39,257 bases of DNA. Source: Didymodactylos carnosus (lineage: Eukaryota > Rotifera > Eurotatoria > Philodinida > Philodinidae). The stretch is from positions 1-39,257 of the forward strand of contig CAJNOQ010000913.1 in NCBI GenBank assembly GCA_905250885.1. Reading direction: 5' to 3'. The first letter of the stretch is position 1; every line of letters begins with the position of its first letter. Shown one piece after another: positions 30,788-39,257 of this stretch. The notes under the pieces are model-generated. The model saw only the letters and a list, made by a program, of their open reading frames with translations. It did no database searches and was not told the origin of the DNA. A program made the position numbers and the translations under genes.

Positions 30788-32640
30788 ATTTGAGAGTTTT
30801 AATAAAACGAAATCATCATTGTTCCTACAACAAAAAAGAATTAGTTACTAAATAAGAATATCATAGAAAATTTATGCCGAAAAAAATGACGAAATGCCAT
30901 ATGCCAGCCAACTTCCTTTCGTCTAACTCCATCCACGTCAAGAGATCTATGACAAAATAGCTGTTTTTCTCCGTATTCTCGAGAAATACAAAAGGATGAC
31001 CAGAAAAACAAAATACATTGCAGTTTACTGGAAAGCTGAGTTCGCGTGTTCGAATCTGTACAAAACTGATTTTGTTTTTTTGATAGTTTTAGTTTTTAAT
31101 ACTGTAATTGGTTTTTTTCCGGTTGTATTCTGGAAGAATAAAGTTTATGTTATATCAACAACATATATGTTGGGTAGAAATTCGACATTATATCCATGAT
31201 GAAAATTGAAACCGTTCAGATTTTGGTTGCACCAGTAAAGACTTTCATCGTCTCATAAGTGAACATTAGCACAATCACTATTATATTTTCTACTTCATTT
31301 CAGGAAAGACAATACATTTGTACTTGAGAACGTTGGTTACTAGTGTTTCTAATAGCAAAGCTTACTCACTGTATCAAGGCGTACATACCTTCGGAATTTA
31401 AAAATACGTTCTGTTTTACACTTAGCTATCGTAAAGAGCGATAGGAAAGATGAATTTTTTCTTGTTATACAGTGATGTTTTTCTCTATTTGTAATTGCCT
31501 AGGAAAACAATCGGTATAAAGAAAGTTTCTATTTTTTTCCTCTAACTACTGATGTCTAATTGATGCTTTTCTTTTTTAGATTTGAAACATGTTCGCTTTG
31601 CAGAAAAAATACAGAGAGCTCAGTGGATAAATTCTGTTAGCAACGCTATTGATTACTCAGATGTTGACAGATATATTTTTCTATGTTCTCCTTTATTAAA
31701 GCAGAGATCGACACAGAAAATAAGATGAGCAATGTGTAGAAATAAACGCTGACTAGCGTCATAAATGCTGGAAAAGCACGTGCATAGGATTAGTCGAGCG
31801 ACTTCCTCTCCCTGGTAGTTAAAGTACATCAAGAGCAAAACTCCATAATCAATAAATATAATTTTTTGTTTTGTCACCTCGATTGTACTGATTTGCTCCA
31901 ACAGTAACCGCTTGACAAATTAATATTCTAAACGTATTAATATCCCGTAAATAATATTCCATACTTTACAAAGTAGAAACCTGCGTTTTGATTGACGCCA
32001 AAATTTTCACTAGCGCATTACCGTAGCAGAAGAAAAAGACAGCGGTGAAAGTGACATCTTCCGTGTAATCAACGTGTGGCTTCTAAAAACTTTATTTAAG
32101 TAGTATTTTAACTTTAATAAACGTATAAATACAAAACTCTTAAATATATTCAATTTCTTCCTTTTCGAACAGTTAGATTAGTGCTCTGTATAGTTTTCTT
32201 AGTTACGGCAAATTTGTTACCAATTATTCTTTAGCCCTCATACTATCAGCAGCTAATATTTATGGCTAAAAGAAGTGAGCAAAGAAGTTAGTGATTGCTT
32301 GCACCCCAAGTTTTTTGCGAAAAGAATATACACATAAATAGATTTCCGAACGATCTCCATTAGTCACTTTTACTAAAAAAAATTATTTTTGGTTTTCTAG
32401 AGACGGCTTATCAGCATGCGTAAGACAATACTCTGTACGATGCAAATCTTGTAGACAATCTTTGTATGCTTCACTAAATAGATTAAATAAAATCTACTGT
32501 TATTATTTTCAACAGACAAAAATATAGTTACACATTTTTAAATACATTTTAAATAAAATCTAGAGGGATTTTAAAACCCGTTAAGGTTAGCATCTTTTCC
32601 GTTTTCATCTTCTGTGAATGGTTTTTCTCTGAAAACGATA
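30788..32640. other. Intergenic stretch between ERGIC3 and ACTR1 (divergent genes)
   Basis: It should hold the ERGIC3 promoter. On its minus strand a strong acceptor (TTTTTTGTTGTAG) ends about 40 bases before the ERGIC3 ATG. No gene recognised. A possible isolated exon on the plus strand, about 31581-31728, follows a very good acceptor (CTTTTCTTTTTTAG) and reads DLKHVRFAEKIQRAQWINSV in an open frame to a TGA, but no partner exons were found. Confidence 0.35.
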
Positions 32641-33008
32641 TATTCTTCTTTTTTTATTCAACTATTGCTGATTGGAATAATCTCCCAGAGTTAGTTATTC
32701 GTCTTTCTTCCTTAATGTCTTTCAAAATAGCTTTACTTCAATATCTCTTCCAGTGAAACGTTTGTCAGTTAAGAAAATCGTGTTACTTTCTTTCTTTCCG
32801 CTTTTTACCTGCATTTATATTTGTTCTCTTTTGCTTGTTTTTTTTAAAATATTTTTTTACTAATTCTGGTTCTAACCTTAGTTGTCTTCTTTATTTTGTT
32901 ATTTTTTATTACGCTTTTGGTGTTGTTTGGCTTGAGTCATTATTATTACAGGTCGGGGACCTTTGATGACCCTCTCACTTTTCGTGAATAAAACAGTCTT
33001 AGTCTTAG
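32640..33008 (+). mobile_element. LINE 3'-end fragment
   Basis: 32648-32760 is nearly identical to 7998-8105 of the truncated LINE (shared TTTTTTTATTCAACTATTG, ATTGGAATAATCTCCCAGAG and CAGTGAAAC). Beyond that the two 3' untranslated regions diverge. This copy ends with AATAAAACAGTCTTAGTCTTAGTCC, a short GTCTTA tandem tail. It is a severely 5'-truncated insertion about 110 bases upstream of the ACTR1 start codon. Confidence 0.8.
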
Positions 33009-33120
33009 TCCTGGTTAGATTTCTACCTAGTTTCGTTCATCACGTACAATTCTCTAGAGAGACACTCAAATTAATATTAAATTGTATTCTAGAACTGTTC
33101 TTCAGCATTAAATACGTGAA

Positions 33121-35961
<2,841 letters not shown>

Positions 35962-37150
35962 ACGTCTTATTATAACCTGTAAAAAATGAAACAGTTGGTT
36001 TTTGTATTTTCCTAGTTTTGGTTTAACATATCTAATACAAATGTATTACGGTTATGTCAATAGAAAGGAGAAAAAGGTCAAATCGATTGTATGGGATTTT
36101 ATTTTACACTCTAGTCGTTCTAGCAAAGAGGATTATATACTACAACATTCCTCTACAATAAAGAAAAGCAATCTTCTTTCCATGGAAAATAGTTTTCATA
36201 TAACTTCTTTTTTTGCTTAGTTTTTGTGTACATGATTGCCTTAAGTTTATTGATTGTATTGTTATCTTTTCTTTTTTTTTGTCTAACCCATACATTTTCA
36301 CTATACTAATGCTCATTTTTATTTTATAAATAGCCCTCCTTTTATCAGATACTCTCTCATAATTCGAACAAAAACTCATAGTTTTTTCTTGGCTCTAGGT
36401 GTAATTTGTTTCATGATCGAAGTTTATTTTTTAACATGTAGTGCAAAGAATCAATCGGGTTTTTTCTGTTCAAAACAGTAATCCTTTTTGTTTATTTTAT
36501 GGTAAGGCTTACTTTTTTTGTCGAGATGAGAATTGGTAAGTGGTAAGTGTTTATTTATTCGGTTTTTATGTGTGTAATGGAGGCAAAAAAAAAAATTTTT
36601 GTTTTTTTCTAAAATAAATTTGTGCTTGTTGTTTCATACGATTTCGCAGAATTGGATCGCTAGTTTTTACTTTCAGTTTTTTTTTTGTTATGTATTTTTG
36701 GTTTTTGTTATGGAATTATATTTTGAAAAATTAAAACTAAACGATTGTGAACTTTTTATCTCTTTTAGAAAATGTTGTTACTGATCTATGTGTAATGAAT
36801 TGAAAATTGGTCCGTTCTCCGTAGTTCACGAGATTCTAGTCTTTCTCATCGAATCGATACAACCGGTACTTCTCTCTCTCTCTCTTTTTCCCCTAATTCA
36901 TGTTATGTAAACTTCTACTGTAGTGAACAGGGACACGAACCATACGTAATTGAAAAAGCATTGAGAAAGAGTGTTAGAAAAAAATACGTTTTTACAACGA
37001 TAAGTTAAGGTAACAATAGAATCACAGTAATACATTCTTTTTTTTTCTTTGGTTACAATTTGAACTCGTAGACATAATCTATTATTTATATTCAGATGTG
37101 TTTTGAGTATTATCGAAGGGTGATTGATAAAGAATGGATAATTAAAATAA
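35962..37150. other. Intergenic stretch between ACTR1 and MOGS
   Basis: T-rich sequence holding the ACTR1 3' untranslated region and the MOGS upstream region. A short CT repeat lies near 36873-36888. An acceptor-like TTATATTCAG ends at about 37095, 78 bases before the MOGS ATG. No coding region seen. Confidence 0.4.
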
Positions 37151-37219
37151 ATGGTGTCTTATAATTCAAATAATGGTGAATGCAAAATTGACACAACGTC
37201 GACGACAAGTAGAAAATAA
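37151..37219 (+). promoter_or_regulatory. Overlapping upstream ORF of MOGS
   Basis: An ATG at 37151 opens a 22-codon frame (MVSYNSNNGEC..., stop TAA 37217-37219) that overlaps the MOGS start at 37173 in another frame. Its context (AAATAAATGG) resembles that of the main ATG (TCAAATAATGG). If the transcript begins upstream, translation of MOGS would need leaky scanning past it. Confidence 0.4.
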
Positions 37220-38716
37220 ACGTTCATCAAGCCATCAAGAAAATACGACAAATGGTGATAAAATAGCAGCCGCCGTTGCCGCTGCTCGAAGTACACGTCG
37301 ACGTACAACACCACATTCGTCGCATAGATCACGTTTTGATTATTTATTAAAATATTTTTTTAAAAAAAAATCATTAATTTCCATTTCATCTTACATTCCA
37401 ATTATTTTCATATTCCTCATTTGTTTAGCAGTTATTTATTTTGTTAGCATTTTATTTATTAATAGTCAAAAATATGAGTATACAAATGTTCCATTAAAAT
37501 TACCAAAATTAGTCAATGTTAATGATACAGCACCAGAAAAAAATCCAGAACGATTTTGGGGAACATATAGGTTTGTTTTACTCAAATCTATTTTAATTTT
37601 AATTCTTCAACAATAATTTCTATTCTAGATCGAATTTATATTTTGGTGTTAAACATCGTAGTCCCCAAAGTTTAAGTGGAGGTCTCATGTGGTTTGATTC
37701 TAAAAAAATACACCAATCAAACGATCATTTTTTGAGGTAAAAATAAATATTCAATTTTTACTTATTATTCTTAACTACATTATGTTTTCTAGACATTGGT
37801 GTGATCAAAATGATCGTCTTCCATTCTATGGCTGGACTTATCATGACGGTGAAAAATTTGCTATTGAACAGATTCAAGATGATAATTTTCTTTTACAAGT
37901 AGAATGGGTAAAACATTTGGGTGGTCAACATGGTGGTGATTGGACAACTCGAGTAAATGTGATACCACAGGTACTTTTATTTCACAAAAAAAAAGAAATA
38001 AAAAACCATTGTCTCAAACGATTTTGAATTAAAATGAAAATGTTTTGTTGTACATATCTTAATTTATAAATTTTTTTATTTATTTTAGGTTAACAAAACA
38101 GACTCAATGTCATTATTTTTCTATTTTCATCATGATCTACCATGGATGGATGAAATTATTACATCGAAAAAATCTAATGATGAACAATATCGTGTAACAA
38201 CTGTTCGTGGTCAAACCAATGAACTTGATGCATTTACAATTAAATTTAAAATTCCATCAGGAAAAGAATCACAGATTCCACTAATACATACGTGGACCGA
38301 TCGTTTACCCATTCATAATGTACATGAAATAATTAAAAGAAAATTAGTACCATATGACACTTCTTCATCATCATCTACTATGAAAAAACAACAGCAATAC
38401 AATCATTATTATGTTTTACCTGATCAAGAAGTCAAATATTTTGAGCATAATTTTTTTATTTTACAAGTAACATTGACACAATCAATTGTAGAACCATTTA
38501 CATTTGATATTATTTATGAATCTGACTCAGTAAATCGTCAAAATGAATTGAGTGGCGTATATTTTAATGAACAAATAGTACAATTACAAAAACAATTTGA
38601 TGAACGTTTTGAATCGATATTTCAATTAAAAACAAAACAAAATATGGATACAAAAAAAATTAATTTTGCACGATCAACATTTTCTAATCTACTTGGTGGT
38701 GTTTCTTATTTTACGG
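37173..38716 (+). CDS. MOGS: Mannosyl-oligosaccharide glucosidase (glucosidase I), N-terminal part, continues past the window
   Basis: Exons are 37173-37570, 37629-37736, 37793-37970 and 38089-38716, phases matching, about 437 residues. The last ends at a GTAAGA donor, so further exons lie to the right. Glucosidase I (GH63) removes the outermost alpha-1,2-glucose from Glc3Man9GlcNAc2 in the ER right after glycan transfer. The layout is type II: a basic cytosolic tail, membrane anchor at about residues 72-96, then FWGTYRSNLYFGVKHRSP, LSGGLMWFDSK, PFYGWTYHDGEKFAIEQI, HLGGQHGGDWTTRV, SLFFYFHHD and LLGGVSYFTG. These are the GH63 N-terminal beta domain and the lead into the linker; the catalytic (alpha/alpha)6 barrel with its acidic residues is outside the window. 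Confidence 0.95.
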
Positions 38717-38819
38717 GTAAGAAAGACATTTACAAGAATAATTATTCGAAAATGAAAATAAAAAACAGAAGTTTAGGAGAAGAAATAATTTTTTAAAAAT
38801 CAATTTATTGAACTTACGA

Positions 38820-39257
38820 GGGAACTACCCCAAGTGTTAATCACAGATGCTAACGAGAGGTATCCCAATCGACAGAGCTCGACGAGCTGATTCTAGTGGC
38901 ATAAAGCATTTTTCCAAATGTACGTTTCTTGAAGACCCAGTTTTCTAGAAAACCAGTTTTTCAGAACTTTAAAAAATAACCAAAACATTTTTAAATAAGA
39001 TATAATTGTAGCGCGCACATTTCTGATTAAAATGAGACATTCCCCAGCTCTACATGACGTTTATTTGCAAAGTTATATAATTTACAAGCAAAGCCCTGAA
39101 ATAATTTCTTCTTATTTCTGTAGCTTTGAGCCGGCAATGAACATTTAGGGCTTTTCTTGTAAATTCTATAACTTTGCAAATAAACGTCATGTAGAGCTGG
39201 GGAATGTCTCATTTTAATCAGAAATGTGCGCGCTACAATTATATCTTATTTAAAAAT
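38820..39257. mobile_element. Foldback element, copy 2, in MOGS intron 4 (cut by window edge)
   Basis: 38987-39090 and 39150-39257 are inverted repeats around an AGCTTTGAGCCGGC centre: TTTTTAAATAAGATAT at the left is mirrored by ATATCTTATTTAAAAAT at the window end. Its arm matches copy 1 at 13568-14155 (GATTAA..TGAGACAT, CAGCTCTACATGACGTTTAT, TTGCAAAGTTATA), and similarity extends left to at least 38930. The right arm continues beyond 39257. The left tip may be near 38820, just after the exon's donor region. Confidence 0.8.

Noticed and set aside
31040..31060. GTTCGAATC word like a tRNA T-arm
   Set aside because: No acceptor, D or anticodon stems can be formed around it. No tRNA was seen in the window.

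Overview
The window looks like nuclear DNA of a small-genome invertebrate animal. Genes are AT-rich, use the standard code, and are split by GT-AG introns mostly of about 45 to 165 bases. The reconstructed proteins align along their length with animal housekeeping proteins (from memory of the families; no search was run). Dense short introns, many foldback DNA transposons and a LINE with an esterase-type ORF1 fit a bdelloid rotifer best, but that is an inference. The Sanger-like junk beside the one run of Ns suggests a cosmid or fosmid style assembly.

Layout. 1-927 (-): 5' part of a Nopp140/NOLC1-like nucleolar phosphoprotein, running off the left edge. 2636-4970 (-): complete MON1 in seven exons. 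5.4-6.2 kb: a MITE and a cluster of near-perfect palindromes. 7.1-8.3 kb: 5'-truncated LINE, followed by an unrecognised frameshifted ORF. 9452-9752: short TIR element. 12243-16944 (+): an unrecognised gene whose two exons flank a 3.4 kb intron filled with a foldback element. 17.19-17.44 kb: G/C homopolymers and Ns with a corrupted re-read of the sequence just before. 18.9-23.04 kb (+): nearly full-length but dead LINE with an SGNH-esterase ORF1 and an APE-endonuclease/RT ORF2. 23.2-24.8 kb: a foldback MITE and a 1 kb non-autonomous hAT-like element. 27067-27471 (-): SEC61B. 29329-30787 (-): ERGIC3. 32.64-33.01 kb: LINE 3' end. 33121-35961 (+): complete ACTR1 (centractin) in ten exons, with a 393-bp foldback in intron 5 and a LINE fragment in intron 6. 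37173-38716 and onward (+): the N-terminal part of MOGS (glucosidase I), whose next intron holds a second copy of the 13.6 kb foldback family, cut by the right edge.

Four complete or partial genes act in membrane traffic: SEC61B in ER translocation, MOGS in N-glycan trimming, ERGIC3 in ER-Golgi cycling, MON1 in late-endosome fusion. ACTR1 is the dynactin filament subunit. They are on different strands with kilobase gaps, so I read this as chance neighbourhood and not an operon. I did not find a new enzymatic system. The strongest unusual signal is the density of long inverted-repeat elements, at least three of which lie inside introns and would be transcribed as long hairpins.
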